From contig JBBBWG010028456.1 of assembly GCA_037176905.1 (NCBI GenBank), forward strand, positions 1-36,087: DNA of 36,087 nucleotides, written 5' to 3'. Position numbers and translations under genes: made by a program. Under the pieces are notes generated by a model. The model was not told the origin of the DNA, did not search any database, and was given only the letters and a program-made list of their open reading frames with translations. How positions within the stretch are numbered: the first letter of the stretch is position 1; every line of letters begins with the position of its first letter. This stretch comes from Azolla pinnata. Its lineage: Eukaryota > Streptophyta > Polypodiopsida > Salviniales > Salviniaceae. Shown here piece by piece: positions 1 to 9,710 of the stretch.

Positions 1-29
1 GGAGAGGGAGGAGGGGAACGGCGACGGAG

Positions 30-296
30 CTAAGCGATGTAGGAGTCGTCGAAATCGTCATCGAAGGAGTTGAAGAAGTCGAAGTCGAGGGGGCGAGCGT
101 CGGGGACGGAGTCGGAGAGGAATTCGGCGGCGTCGGAGGGGGCGGTGGTGGAGGAGTTGTGGGTGTTGGAGGCGGCGGCGGCGGCGGCGGCGTTGCTGCT
201 GCTGCTGCTGTTGTTGTCGAGGTCGAGATCCATGGCGGCGGAGGAAGCAGAAGGAGGAGCGACGACGGAAGAGAGAACTGCAGAAGAATCCGCCAT
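30..296 (-). CDS. SMAP1-like small acidic protein, 88 aa
   Basis: Single-exon frame on the minus strand from ATG at 296-294 to TAG at 32-30. The first half is low complexity (Ser/Asn/Ala runs). The C-terminus is rich in Phe and Asp and ends DFDFFNSFDDDFDDSYIA. That tail resembles the conserved F/D-rich C-terminus of plant SMALL ACIDIC PROTEIN 1 (SMAP1), a nuclear protein linked in Arabidopsis to 2,4-D/auxin response and to RUB/COP9-signalosome components. The tail ending right at the stop, as in SMAP1, argues that the frame is complete; I see no good splice donor before the stop. It is longer than Arabidopsis SMAP1 (about 60 aa) because of the low-complexity N-terminus; the internal Met at residue 22 (MDLDLDNN) is an alternative start. 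The family call rests on the short tail motif recalled from memory. The frame also stays open upstream through the GAA leader, which I take as 5' UTR. Confidence 0.68.
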   Translation of the reverse strand: MADSSAVLSSVVAPPSASSAAMDLDLDNNSSSSSNAAAAAAASNTHNSSTTAPSDAAEFLSDSVPDARPLDFDFFNSFDDDFDDSYIA

Positions 297-299
297 CGC

Positions 300-388
300 T
301 TCGCTTTCTTCTTCTTCGTCTTCTTCTTCTTCTTCTTCTTCTTCTTCCTTCTCTCTTCTTCTTCTTTCTTCTTCTTCTTCTTCTTTTA
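300..388. repeat. TTC/GAA microsatellite in SMAP1-like leader
   Basis: Almost uninterrupted TTC triplets on the plus strand, reading GAA in the sense of the minus-strand gene, directly upstream of its ATG. Long Lys/Glu, Arg or Ser frames over this stretch are products of the repeat. Confidence 0.9.
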
Positions 389-536
389 GCCACACTTTCC
401 TCTTTTGGCAACCCTTTCCTCTTTTGGCTGCACCCTTTTGCCTCTTTGGGCCATTCCTTGCTTTTGTTCTCTGATTCTGGGGCCAATTTGATCTTGCAAA
501 TGTTCTGCTGTTGCTTGTAGGCTGATGTATCATCAG

Positions 537-890
537 GCTTGATCAAATGCTTCTCTTTTGTTCGGAGCATCCCGATGAAACGCGGCAGCTTGATTGAATC
601 GAGCTGTAGGCTGCTGCTGATATCTGGACTCGATCCAATGCTTTCTCTTTTGCTCGGAGCGTTTCGGTGGAAATGCAGCGCTGGAATCGAGCTGCAGGCT
701 GCTGATATTAGCACTTGATCGAATGCTTCTCTTTTGTTCGGAGCATTTCGATGAATATGCGGCGCTTGAATCGAGCTGTAAGCTACCGATATATATCACG
801 CTTGATCAAATGCTTCTCTTTTGTTCGGAGCATTTCGATGAAATGCGGCGCCTGAATCGAGCTGTAGGTTGCTGCTGATATATGAGGACT
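537..890. repeat. Minisatellite, 4 copies of 85-90 bp
   Basis: Four tandem copies start near 537, 629, 712 and 798. Each holds a TGATCAAATGCTTCTC-type start, TTTTGTTCGGAGCATTTCG, a GCGGCG core and GAATCGAGCTGTAGGCTGC, then a GATAT end. A fifth copy begins at about 888 and is cut off. Copies differ by 10-20 percent. It lies upstream of the SMAP1-like gene. Confidence 0.88.
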
Positions 891-965
891 TGATCAAGCA
901 GTCCTTCCAGTTCCGGGCGCTCCTCGAGAGGAGAGGCGAGAAGATTCCAAGACAGTGCTGAGACG

Positions 966-1022
966 GCTTGATTCCAGCGCCGCATTTTCATTGAAACGCT
1001 GAGAACAAGCAAAAAGAGAATT
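966..1022 (-). repeat. Inverted copy of the 537-890 minisatellite unit
   Basis: The stretch with CCAGCGCCGCATTTTCATTG followed by AACGCTGAGAACAAGC is the reverse complement of the core of the upstream minisatellite unit, diverged by substitutions and small gaps. It could pair with any of the four direct copies. Confidence 0.65.
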
Positions 1023-1059
1023 CGTTCAAATTATTCACACCTCTGTCGTCTTCGATAGC

Positions 1060-2760
1060 CGATTGATAAGGAATCACGATCAGGAATTCCTTCCTTGTCA
1101 TCATCAGCTGTGGCCACTCACGCATGCTCAACATTATATATGTAAGCAATGGATCGCTCAACGGCTTTCAATTATCCATGTTAAATACTTCGGATATATA
1201 CTTAAACTCGGGCCAGCAAATGTTTTGCTTACTCCTCTCACGAGTAATGTATGTGTTGAGTATTATGTTTTACATCTCCTAAATCCTTCATATCAAACAT
1301 TTGACTCAATTGTTTTTAGTAGGGATAAGTTACCCTTGTTTCTAACAGCAATAAACATATCATTAACATCATTTGAACATTTTCTTGTATAAAGGCAAGG
1401 TCCTTATTGCTTCTAGTACAACCGTGAGTTTTCACAAAGGCATCAAACTTCTAGCACTATAATCTAAGGGATCGTTTAAGCCATACAAACTCTTCTTCAC
1501 TTTACTTGCATATCAAGTTTGCTTTGCTTGGAACTTCATAACCTTCTAGTTGTTACCTATCTCTATGCAAGAAAACAAGTCTTACCATCCATTTGGACTA
1601 ATTCTAAGTCACGCTTTGTTAGCCTCTTGCTTGAAACCAAGTGTGTTTTACACTTTGGAGCACAACTATATGTATATGCTTGTACACCCACTTACGTGGT
1701 AACTCTTGCTTATCCTTTAGCAAAGGTACTAAATCCCAAGTACTATCCTTGTGAATGTTATCCAATGTTGTCCAGTTCACTTTGCATGTCATGCTCCCAC
1801 TTAGCATGATCTCTAGCAACATATATCTTTTGTATAACATTAATCTTCAGCCATATTTGTTAACATTACAAATTGGTTTGTGAACTTATTTGGTGGTTTG
1901 ATGACACATAGAGATCCTCTTATTGGTTGTTAAACCAAAATGCAATTAGGTTGTGCATATGCAACATCATTTTAAACGTCATCATATTAGTGACATGTGT
2001 TTTGAAACACCACTTTTTTCACTTCCACTTCTTTAATAAGTGACATGTGTTTCTTATATCTATTCTTGCCTTTTAATTCCATAAGTAATACCCAAATTGA
2101 TCATCTATGTCATAATTAAAGAAAAATTACAATTTTCGCATTGGAAGTCTAATTTTTGCCATAACTGCTTTGAAATGCGAACATATGTTTCATATCCAAA
2201 CATAGATTCTAAGATAATCATAATGTCCATGTTTTACAACTCGTATGCTAGTTTCAAGCCTTTAGTAGTATTAAGTGGTATATTAATCACATGAACTACA
2301 TTAAGAACTACTTTTGCCCAAAAACCTTGTGTAAAATTTTTATGATAAAAGGTAGAAATAACTCGATTTTCTATCCTTTTTCTTACACCATTTTGTGTAG
2401 ACACATATGAAGTAGTAAACTCTCTATAAATACCTCTACACTTATAAAAAACATTGAACAGTTACTTATGAAAGGTGTACACACCTCTAAAAATTGGAAC
2501 TTATAACCTTGAGTTTTATGCTTAATTTTGAAGTATAAAATGAGTCAACCATTTTTTAGAAGTAGAATATACATCACCCTTTCTCTTTACACAATATACC
2601 TATAGTTTTCTAGTGGCATTTTCTATAAATGTAACAACATACAAAGCACTTGCATCAAGATCTAGTAGTTAGCATAGAGTCATATACATCTGCATTAATG
2701 AGATCCAAAAGTTGAATGAAAGAATAAATATGAGTAAATTTTATGTACGCTTCTTTTATT
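1060..2760 (-). mobile_element. Decayed Ty1/copia retrotransposon, integrase and RT remains
   Basis: Read on the minus strand, fragments of a copia polyprotein appear in the correct order across frames. Near 2690-2500 is the integrase core (LDLINADVYDSM, then a VVTF-like strand and a VKRKGDVYSTSKKW-like stretch). Near 2470-2100 is the integrase C-terminal part (EFTTSYVSTQNGV, NFTQGFWAKVVLNVVHVIN, then KLDFQCENCNF). Near 1790-1620 is the start of reverse transcriptase (STWDLVPLLKDKQELPRKWV). At 1600-1400 are EGYEVPSKANLIC and KFDAFVKTHGCTRSNKD, and at 1330-1160 a MKDLGEV-like and a KHLLA-like strand. Many stops and frameshifts separate the pieces, so it is inactive. No LTRs, gag or primer-binding site are recognisable. 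A plastid fragment adjoins the integrase side. Confidence 0.72.
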
Positions 2761-2849
2761 ATATTGATAATGTTCACAAACTGAAAAATTAGAAAATCGA
2801 GCAAACAGTTTCTTGCGCTCCACTATAATGAGACATTAAAAGGCCTAAA

Positions 2850-3500
2850 CCACCCTCTCTACCAACTACTTTCTTTATTTTCCTTGCTACTGAAGCGGCG
2901 TAAACTGTGTTGTTGGTCTTACTCCCGTTCGGATAGATTTGTCCTCTACCACTGTTTCCCCCAACATAAATGGGATATTTCAGGAAATGTGCCTCCTTGT
3001 TGCTCGTTGGGTCTGGTGCAAGAATTGGAAATACAATTTCACTATATAATTTTCTTAGAACCGGACCTATCACAATTATGTTCTTTCTGTCAGGACTATA
3101 GTTTTGAAATGATAGTTTTCCCAATTTCTCCTTTGTTTCAGCCAGAATCCTATCGGGAGGGGCCAATTCAAATCCTTCGGGTAAAATAAGGACAACACCC
3201 ACATTTAACTCACCTTTTTGCCATTATCAAGCACTTGTTTTATCTACATATCATAGGGAATCTTAATGACTGCTTCAAATATAGTATCGGGAAGAAAAGA
3301 TTGCGGAGCCTCCACATCCACTGGTTTCTTTGCTAGGTGGCAATTTGCACATGCGAAACCGAAACGCCTTGTAGCTTCCCGCGGATTTTTGTAATTCTGT
3401 TGTGCATATATTGGATATACTTTTGAGACGGGTGAAAAGCTCATTTTACCAAAACCAAGATATATTACTAGTGATAGAACCAACCATTTTTTCTCCAATT
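2850..3500 (-). pseudogene. petA: petA (cytochrome f) plastid-derived pseudogene, 3'-truncated
   Basis: Minus strand. The frame from 3498 reads [19 protein letters not shown], then [16 protein letters not shown] and [16 protein letters not shown]. This is the start of mature cytochrome f, including the CANCH haem-binding motif. A TAG at the usual Gln after PYDM and a one-base loss in the Gly-Lys-Lys run around 3210-3220 break the frame. It resumes as [15 protein letters not shown] and continues to [21 protein letters not shown] and the following strand. Homology stops near 2850, losing the C-terminal third with the membrane anchor. The functional protein is the haem c subunit of the thylakoid cytochrome b6f complex. 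It cannot be expressed here. Confidence 0.92.
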
Positions 3501-3746
3501 ATTCATAAATATTCTTCGCACAGATCTATAATTGTTGCCAAGTCTATGTGCAAACGGATTGTTTCTGGACCTGCATATAATTAAACGTACTTCCCTTATA
3601 TCAAAGTCATTAGTACTTATTGATCTTTCTTTGCTGATTGGTTAGTGAATGGCTAAGAAACGTGAAATAGATAATTTGGATTCTTATCAAACTTCGGTCC
3701 ATCCAACCCGTTATCTGTGGTCACATGCGCATTCTATTTTGAAACG

Positions 3747-3830
3747 TTATTCACTCATTATGGGATAAGTTGCTACAATTGAGGGGGATGTACGATTCAA
3801 ATGACGGAAAACCCGATACTTAAATACTGA
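3747..3830 (-). pseudogene. cemA: cemA 3' end, plastid-derived fragment
   Basis: The last about 27 codons on the minus strand read FKYRVFRHLNRTSPSIVATY and end PIMSE at TAA 3749-3747. This resembles the conserved C-terminus of the plastid envelope protein CemA. It lies about 250 bp upstream of petA on the same strand, matching the conserved cemA-petA order of land-plant plastomes, so the two came in together. Upstream of 3830 the frame stays open but no longer resembles CemA, suggesting a junction there. Confidence 0.75.
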
Positions 3831-5371
3831 AAAATTAATTTCTACTTCAAAATAAAATAAGAATGGAACCATAGGTTTCTCATTGGCTAGGGGAGCCTTC
3901 TCAATGCATAGATAGCACCTCAACTTTCCGTTTTTGGCACGCTCTAGTCTCTTGAGTCTCTCGACATCAAACGAGAATTTCCCTTGATTCTCGTCTCTCA
4001 TTTGGTAAGCCAGATACTTTGGGATAGTATGGTTGCGTCCTAAAATCCCAATTACCAAGGTACTGCGGCGTCACAAGGAGCAATTGGGACCAATAGCTAC
4101 CAAAAAGGGTTCTTGAAATCACTAAGAGGTGTGTGCCCATTACGAAAGAATCATGCTCAAATATTCCTTTCAACGACTTCTAAGTCTGTTCGGTTTTTTC
4201 CCTTTTTCTTTCTCCTCCATATGCATGAGAGTTAAACGTTGCTTCTTCAACAAGTTGCAGCAATGCGCCTTCGCTTTGTCTCCTCGACTGCAAACAAAGC
4301 GGCAATGGGCTAGCTTTCCGCGTTTGCATAAAGAAAATCGAAAGAACTCTGATTGATTCTTATTCGTAGTTGGGATGCAGGGATAGATTTCTTTCTTCCT
4401 CGATGAACTGTATGAACGATTAGGCCGCTGCGATTTCCACACTCAGACACGCGGATTCATCAGCGGGCGATTTATTCCCTGATCGAACAAATGAATGAAT
4501 GAATAGGGTATCATTTACAATGACAAGGAACGTTAGTTGGAAACGCGGTCAACTAACAGGCACAAGTGCAATATTTTCATTTTGGTGTGACTCTTAGTTG
4601 GAGAAGGCCACAGTTGGTTTCTTCTCCATACGTCGGACCGCCAACGTCAAGGCGAGATCACATTGGTCCAGTCCCCGCATAGCCAGTGGAAGGGTGAGGT
4701 GCATCCACTCAGATAGCATGGGGAGATCGAATGACTGCGGCCACGTCAATCCGCTTCTTTTCTTGTTGGGTTGCTAGCAAAGCAATTGTCTAGCTTCTGC
4801 TACCAACTCCCCGCCATCTGACTTTACCGTGACCGATAAGTAGTGTTAATCGTCTTCATCGTGATGATGAAGCATCAGGTTTATCCACCACCTTGGCTTG
4901 GTTTTTCCTCGCAAGCAAGCAACTTTTGCCGTATTATCCATAGTTGTTCTTCAAGAAGGCCCAAAGTTAGTTTTCTAATAAGATTCAACCTACAATTTCA
5001 AACAACACCTTTTCTTCATGAAGCGGAAGAATAAGAAGGGGTAAAAAGTGTAATATCAATGGCTACCAAACCAAAGTTCTTCTTTTGAACTTTCAAGAAA
5101 GCCTGAATATTCATGGATTATTATACGATAATCTTTAATGCAGCTCAGATTGCAGAAAGAATTAAATGTTAGATTTTCGAATTTCAAAAATTTAGAAGGA
5201 GTATACAAGAAGACAAAATCATCTTCTGGCCATAATCTTTGAATCGAGCAAAGCAAAACAACACTTTTCTTTAAACTTTAAAGCAGCAATCTTGATGAAT
5301 CACTAGCAAGCAAAAAGATGTTTTGCACTTTTCTTTCCACTTTAAATCAACAATTTTTTAACTCGGAAATG
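3831..5371. other. Unassigned, probably organelle-derived sequence
   Basis: No gene recognised. About 3850-4850 is richer in G and C than the plastid pieces on either side. The minus-strand frame to about 4058 (with GRNHTIPKYLAYQM and KFSFDVERLKRLERAKNG) has no family I recognise. The composition and the nearby mitochondrial-type tRNA make mitochondrial intergenic DNA plausible, but this is an inference. Confidence 0.35.
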
Positions 5372-6020
5372 ACACACTGTCATGAAGAAAACCGTCCCTA
5401 GGCGGAATTGGCAGGATCCCCTCGGAAAAGAAATCAGCTTCAAAAGGGATCGGCAGGTCTGAAAGGAATCTGGCCTACTGGGTAGGCCGGCCTATCTGAA
5501 CGGAATTCAGGCCGCTAGGATAGGCCGGCTGATGCGAAAGGAGTTAGTTGTTTAGTCGGTAGGACGGCCGAAAGGATAGGGTAGGTGGAATCCCAAAAGG
5601 TAGGTCGGCCGACGTAAATGCGTTGGTGGGATAGATCAAACGACCTCCCTCCTTGAACTATAAAAGGGGGAGGATTCGTAAGAGAGGGGGTTGCCATTTT
5701 TTAGTGTGGAGAGACATACCACTTAGGTCGAGGGTTGCTATTAGGTTTAGGGTTTCATTTTTTTGGGTCTTCTCTTTCTTGTTGGAGAGTTAAGGTTTGG
5801 ATATAGTCTTTGGTGCGGCCGAAGCGGCCGCCATTGTTGTAATAATCTTTGGGTGTAATATAGTGACCTTGTTGAGTAACTTGTCTTCTTCATCTTTCAT
5901 CTCTGCGTTAATGCTCCATTCATTCTCCTCCCCTCACCCGAACTAAGCTTCCATCACTCCCCTCTCCCTAGTCCAAGACCCCCGTGGTCCCGCCCTTCTA
6001 CACGCACGAGCGTAACAACT
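5372..6020 (+). mobile_element. LTR-like segment with TATA box and 40-bp U3 repeats
   Basis: Four GGTAGGCCGGCC-like elements recur about every 40 bp (near 5478, 5518, 5558 and 5599), upstream of a TATA box (TATAAAA, 5659-5665). Next come a leader with TTTAGGGTTT, T-rich tracts, and a CCCGTGGTCCCGCCCTTCTA stretch followed by ACACGCACGAGCGTAACA, of the kind found at the 3' ends of plant LTRs. No target-site duplication, primer-binding site or internal region is visible, so it would be a partial or solo LTR. A mitochondrial repeat region with a promoter-like TATA is the alternative. Confidence 0.4.
5478..5625. repeat. 40-bp tandem repeats with GGCCGGCC cores
   Basis: Four diverged copies with period about 40 bp: GGGTAGGCCGGCC, GGATAGGCCGGC, GGTAGGACGGCC and GGTAGGTCGGCC, each followed by a short variable arm. 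They sit 35-180 bp upstream of the TATA box. Confidence 0.7.
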
Positions 6021-6050
6021 CGACAACGCAAAAGAACTTAGAAGAAGAAT

Positions 6051-6121
6051 AGGCCAGGGACGGAGTCGAACCGTCATTCTAAGATTTGAAGTCCAATACA
6101 TTGTCATTATGTTACCTAGCC
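6051..6121 (-). tRNA. trnC: trnC-like tRNA pseudogene, mitochondrial type, anticodon UCA
   Basis: Reverse complement 6121-6051 folds as a 71-nt tRNA: acceptor GGCTAGG/CCTGGCC (7 pairs, one G-U), T arm GACGG-TTCGACT-CCGTC perfectly paired, anticodon loop CTTCAAA. It closely resembles, from memory, the native plant mitochondrial tRNA-Cys(GCA), whose loop is CTGCAAA. Here G34 is T, giving UCA, which would read UGA. The anticodon stem has a T-T mismatch that I believe the mitochondrial gene shares. In the nucleus, without a clear A-box match, it is almost certainly a transferred, mutated copy. Confidence 0.7.
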
Positions 6122-6142
6122 AGTATAACGTTTTTCCCGCTT

Positions 6143-6178
6143 AAATGAAGAGAGGCGGGACTCTCATTTCATTTAAGA
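6143..6178. other. Stem-loop beside trnC
   Basis: CTTAAATGAAGAGAG is followed by a short GC-rich loop (GCGGGA) and CTCTCATTTCATTTAAG, which pairs back over 15 bases with a two-base bulge. It lies just upstream of the trnC-like gene. Plant mitochondrial genomes often carry such stem-loops as transcript ends or processing marks; here it is probably a relic. Confidence 0.6.
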
Positions 6179-6179
6179 G

Positions 6180-6971
6180 GGGGGGTGACCTTAGGTTAGG
6201 TTAGGCCACCTTTTGAAATAATCTAAAGCCTTACAATAAATTTTTGCGATGCCATAAAATGTGAACAAACGACAACGATTTTGGGGAAATTAAGAACTAG
6301 AATTATATTAAAAATTAATTAATCTACTGGAAATTAAAATATTCAGATCTTTTTGTACGAGTAAAACACGGAAAATAGATAGACAATCTTTTTCTTAAGT
6401 ATTTGTGTAGTCATGCAAATTCTTTTTTTTTATTAACCTATTTAGAGAATTTATTTTTTAAGGGTAGATTCAACAAACTAGAACTTATTTTGTGATTTGT
6501 CTGTGTAGTTTCTTTGATCACAAAATATATTAGTTTTGAATATTAGTTTTGGTTATGAAAAAAAAGAAAACCAAAAAAATTGTTTCATTCCTTCAGATAC
6601 TTTTGATAGGTCAAATCAGCCAAAGATATCACCCGAAGATATGTATATTTTCCCTGTTAGAGACGAAAAAAATCATAAAAAAATATCTATTACTATAATA
6701 AAAGTTTATATCAATTAGCCTGTTTTATATTCTACTTTTTTCGTAGTAACGCAAAGTATATTGCGAATCAACAGGGGTAATGAATAAATAATAAGTATAA
6801 TTTTTATTGATAGGTTATTAAAATGATGAAGGATTCCTCGAGAAGTTAAAGGAGATAAATATATAATATACTAACTAAGAAAGGATTGTTGGGAAAAAAA
6901 ATATTTTTTATTGTACCTAAACGAGGTAGGTTCTAGAAACAGTTTCTGTTGGGAAATCTTTTAGTAACCAG
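6180..6971 (+). other. AT-rich stretch, probably ndhB intron remains
   Basis: About 790 bp without a coding feature, with poly-A and poly-T runs. The 3' part runs directly into the domain V hairpin and the ndhB exon, so at least the last few hundred bases should be the ndhB group II intron. The left border of the plastid piece cannot be placed. Confidence 0.45.
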
Positions 6972-7005
6972 GAGCCGTGCGAAATTAGAGTTTCATGCAC
7001 GGTTC
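6972..7005 (+). other. Group II intron domain V (ndhB intron 3' end)
   Basis: A 34-nt hairpin starts GAGCCGTGCGAAA and ends TGCACGGTTC. This is the canonical plastid group II domain V form, placed about 40 nt before the ndhB second exon as in plastomes. Domain V is the catalytic centre of the intron RNA. Confidence 0.85.
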
Positions 7006-7044
7006 TGACTGAGCGGAAAGATCGAAAATATTCTTTTCGACTTT

Positions 7045-7315
7045 GACTCTCCCACACCAGTTGTTACTTTTTTGTCTGTCACTTCCAAAGTAGCTGCTTT
7101 AGCCTTATTTACACGACTTTTTGGTATAATTTTTCTGTCTTTTGCTAATAAATGGCATATGGTTTTAGGAATACTTGTTATTTTTAACATGATTTTTTAA
7201 AATTTAATTGTCATTACTTAGACAAACATGAAACGTATGTTAGCCTATTCTTCTATAAGTCAATTAACAAATTATATTATTCTAGAAGTGCAAAATTCCA
7301 ATGAATTACTTGCTA
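7045..7315 (+). pseudogene. ndhB: ndhB exon 2 fragment, plastid-derived
   Basis: From TCT at 7048 the plus-strand frame reads [20 protein letters not shown], then [20 protein letters not shown] and, after in-frame stops near 7199 and 7220, TNMKRMLAYSSISQL. This matches the start of exon 2 of the plastid NDH complex subunit 2. The frame is not shifted across the stops. Similarity ends near 7315 at about one third of the exon. The functional protein is a membrane subunit of the thylakoid NAD(P)H dehydrogenase-like complex; this copy is dead. Confidence 0.9.
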
Positions 7316-7880
7316 CTGTAGGAACCAAAGCATTTCGCTGGAATCGACAAAAACGTTCGAAGTTTCATTCGACTCATTCGGGAGTATTATTTATATGGTT
7401 AAAGCGTAATTGCTTGAAGTTTTACGAAAAACGGGTTTTCTTTCCGCATCGCCCGAGAATCACGTCGTGATCGCATATTTATTCGATATATAACACTCAT
7501 ATCGAAAAAAGATTGATTCCTATCTCTCTTCGAGAGAACAAGTAAAAAGGGTGAGAGAAAAACAAAATAAAAAAGTAGAAGAAAAAAATAAATGTTTTGA
7601 GAATCTTCACTTTTATTCTTTCAATTTGCTGAAGAGACAACCCATCCGAGATAAAGACTATCTGGAGTAAGTGGTTTCGTTGGTAATACAAAAGAAACGT
7701 GAAAGATTACTTAGGAGAGTCTCTAAAACTCAACTATCTTTTTCGCTTGTTATCTACTCGGTCTGAGGCAAATCGATAATGAGAGCAGCATGGCACGTTC
7801 GCGTGTAAATTTTAAATATGACTTAATATTCTTTTCTTGCCTTAAGAGAAAAAGAGGCGCAATCAAGAAAGTCGAATGGA
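7316..7880. other. Unassigned segment between ndhB and atpF fragments
   Basis: No gene recognised. A plus-strand frame runs on to 7470 with a basic stretch (AFRWNRQKRSKFHSTHSG) but I cannot place it in a family. The part close to 7880 should be atpF intron: a weak domain V-like AAAATCCATGTTCGGTTTGG lies at about 7884-7903, just before atpF coding similarity. Confidence 0.4.
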
Positions 7881-7904
7881 TTGAAAAATCCATGTTCGGT
7901 TTGG

Positions 7905-8364
7905 GAAGAGACTAATTTTCTTCGAGAATCGAAGGTATATGATCCACCTTCATCGATCAATCTATCGGAAAATCATAAAAGGACAATCTTGCAAACTATT
8001 CAGGATACGAAGGAACCTTATAAAGAGGCTAGCGAGAAGCTTCAGAAGGCCCGAACCCGCCTACAACAAGGTAAAGGCGGATGAAATTTGCAAAAATTGA
8101 CTAGCGCAATTGGACAAGGAACACTAAGATCTCGTTTATGTTGCTAACGAAGATCCAAAAATATTAGAAGAGAGTAAAAACTCTACCATTCGTTTTGAGA
8201 AATAACGAGCAATTGAGCAGGTTCGGCAACAAGTTTCTCGACTTGCATCAAAGAGGGCGCTAGAAAGTCTGAATAGTCATTTGGATACTGAATTACACCT
8301 GCGCCTAATTGATTATAAAATTAATATGCTCAAGTTCATGGAAAACATAGCCGATCAAAATTGA
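7905..8364 (+). pseudogene. atpF: atpF exon 2, plastid-derived pseudogene
   Basis: Plus strand. The first frame reads [20 protein letters not shown], then [16 protein letters not shown], up to a frameshift near 8075. The next frame reads ADEICKN, LAQLDKEH, DLVYVANEDPKILEESKN and TIRFEK, then [20 protein letters not shown] to a TGA at 8362-8364, with three in-frame stops. The Lys/Glu/Arg-rich helix is the peripheral stalk subunit b of the plastid F-type ATP synthase. Exon 1 with the membrane segment is missing. The stop lies 67 bp before atpA, as in plastomes. Confidence 0.88.
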
Positions 8365-8431
8365 TAGCTTTTTTTATGTAAGAGGTTTCACTCTTTCTTT
8401 TCATTCAGTAGCATATTTGGGTGGATAAAAA

Positions 8432-8650
8432 ATGGTAATAAACATTCGACCCGATTAAATTAGCAACATTATCCGTAATGAAATTGATAAATATGTTCCA
8501 GAAGCAAAAGTTGTTAATATTGGTACTGTACCTTGAGTTGGAGATGGGATTGCCTGCATCTATGGTCATAACAAAGTAATGGCTGATGAGTTGGTGGAAT
8601 CTGAGGAGGATATGGTAGGCATTGCTCCAAATTTAGAATCTTATACTGTT
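8432..8650 (+). pseudogene. atpA: atpA 5' fragment, plastid-derived pseudogene
   Basis: ATG at 8432. The frame reads MVINIRPD, stop, ISNIIRNEIDKYVPEAKVVN, IGTVP, stop, [20 protein letters not shown] and IAPNLES. This is the N-terminal beta-barrel of the plastid ATP synthase alpha subunit. TAA and TGA interrupt the frame, and similarity stops near 8650, before the nucleotide-binding domain. Confidence 0.9.
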
Positions 8651-9710
8651 GGCAAAAAAAAATAGTATTCTTCCACGAAATTAAAAAAATATTACTTTTT
8701 CACACTTGGAAACTACGAGTTTTCTTTTTTTGAAGTTTCTGTTAACTTATTATTCGACTCAATGAAATCTAAATACCGATGAAATTTTCGGTTGATGGAT
8801 AGATGGGAATACAACTGACTCATCCAATTAGTACCACTTTCCTTGTTTACAGTCACGTTGACTACAAAACTACTTTTATATTGATTTGACTATTTTTTTA
8901 TCAATCTTTTTTATGATGTAAATTGGTAATACGTAGGAATATCTAAGAATCAGGTGGATTTAATTTCTAATATTGAGAACTTTCAAGTTATATCTAGTCT
9001 GGGGATTTGATACCATTCCAAATAGATATCTATATATTTTTGTTTTCTATTTCCTTGTACCAATATCTCTTAATTATTGAGTTACTAGGTAATTATTCGA
9101 CCTCCTCGGTTAGGATTTGAAATCTCTGTTTTTGACATTCTTTACAAAAATCATAAAAAGGGGTATTCTATTGATATTGAAAGTACCCGAACTTGCTCAA
9201 AGCAAGAACATAGACCTTTCATTCAATCGCGAGATTTTCATTCTTTTCACTGATCAAATCTGGGTCGAAGTTCCGTTACTACTAGAGAAATCAAAATAAG
9301 CAGAAAGCTTTCAATTTTTTTGAGACATTGGTAAAATAAGTATTGGGGTATTCATAGATTATGGTTTAGTGTCGCAAACAGATCAGCCGGATCCATCAAC
9401 ATGTGTATATCCCAATCCCTCGAAGAACCAAATTTTTGTTTTTCTTCTCGCTTATATCCAATATGATTTCTTACTTTTTTTTTCCACCGACACAAAAAAA
9501 TTAGATCTAGAATAGTTATTGAGAGATATTAAGATTGTGGAAGATTATTCAATAGACACTGAAATCTTGTTTGACAAAAAAAAAGAAATACGCATTAATA
9601 TCTCTCTTTTTTTCAGAAAATCCTTAGGGTCCAGTGATACTGATGTGGCACAAAGACAGCAAAATTATGGAAGAAGAGAGAGGTTTACCCACCTTCTAAA
9701 CGATCGGACA
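8651..9710. other. AT-rich unassigned sequence after the atpA break
   Basis: No gene recognised on either strand. Frames at 9117-9299 and 9519-9746 are short and lack recognisable motifs. The composition is like plastid spacer, so it may continue the organelle insertion. Confidence 0.4.

Noticed and set aside
70-714. Long Ser/Leu/Phe or Arg/Lys-rich frames across 70-714
   Set aside because: They arise from the triplet repeats and oppose or overlap the SMAP1-like frame; no domain is present.
3747-4058. 103-codon minus-strand frame as one gene
   Set aside because: Only its last about 27 codons match CemA; the rest looks like a fusion across an insertion joint.
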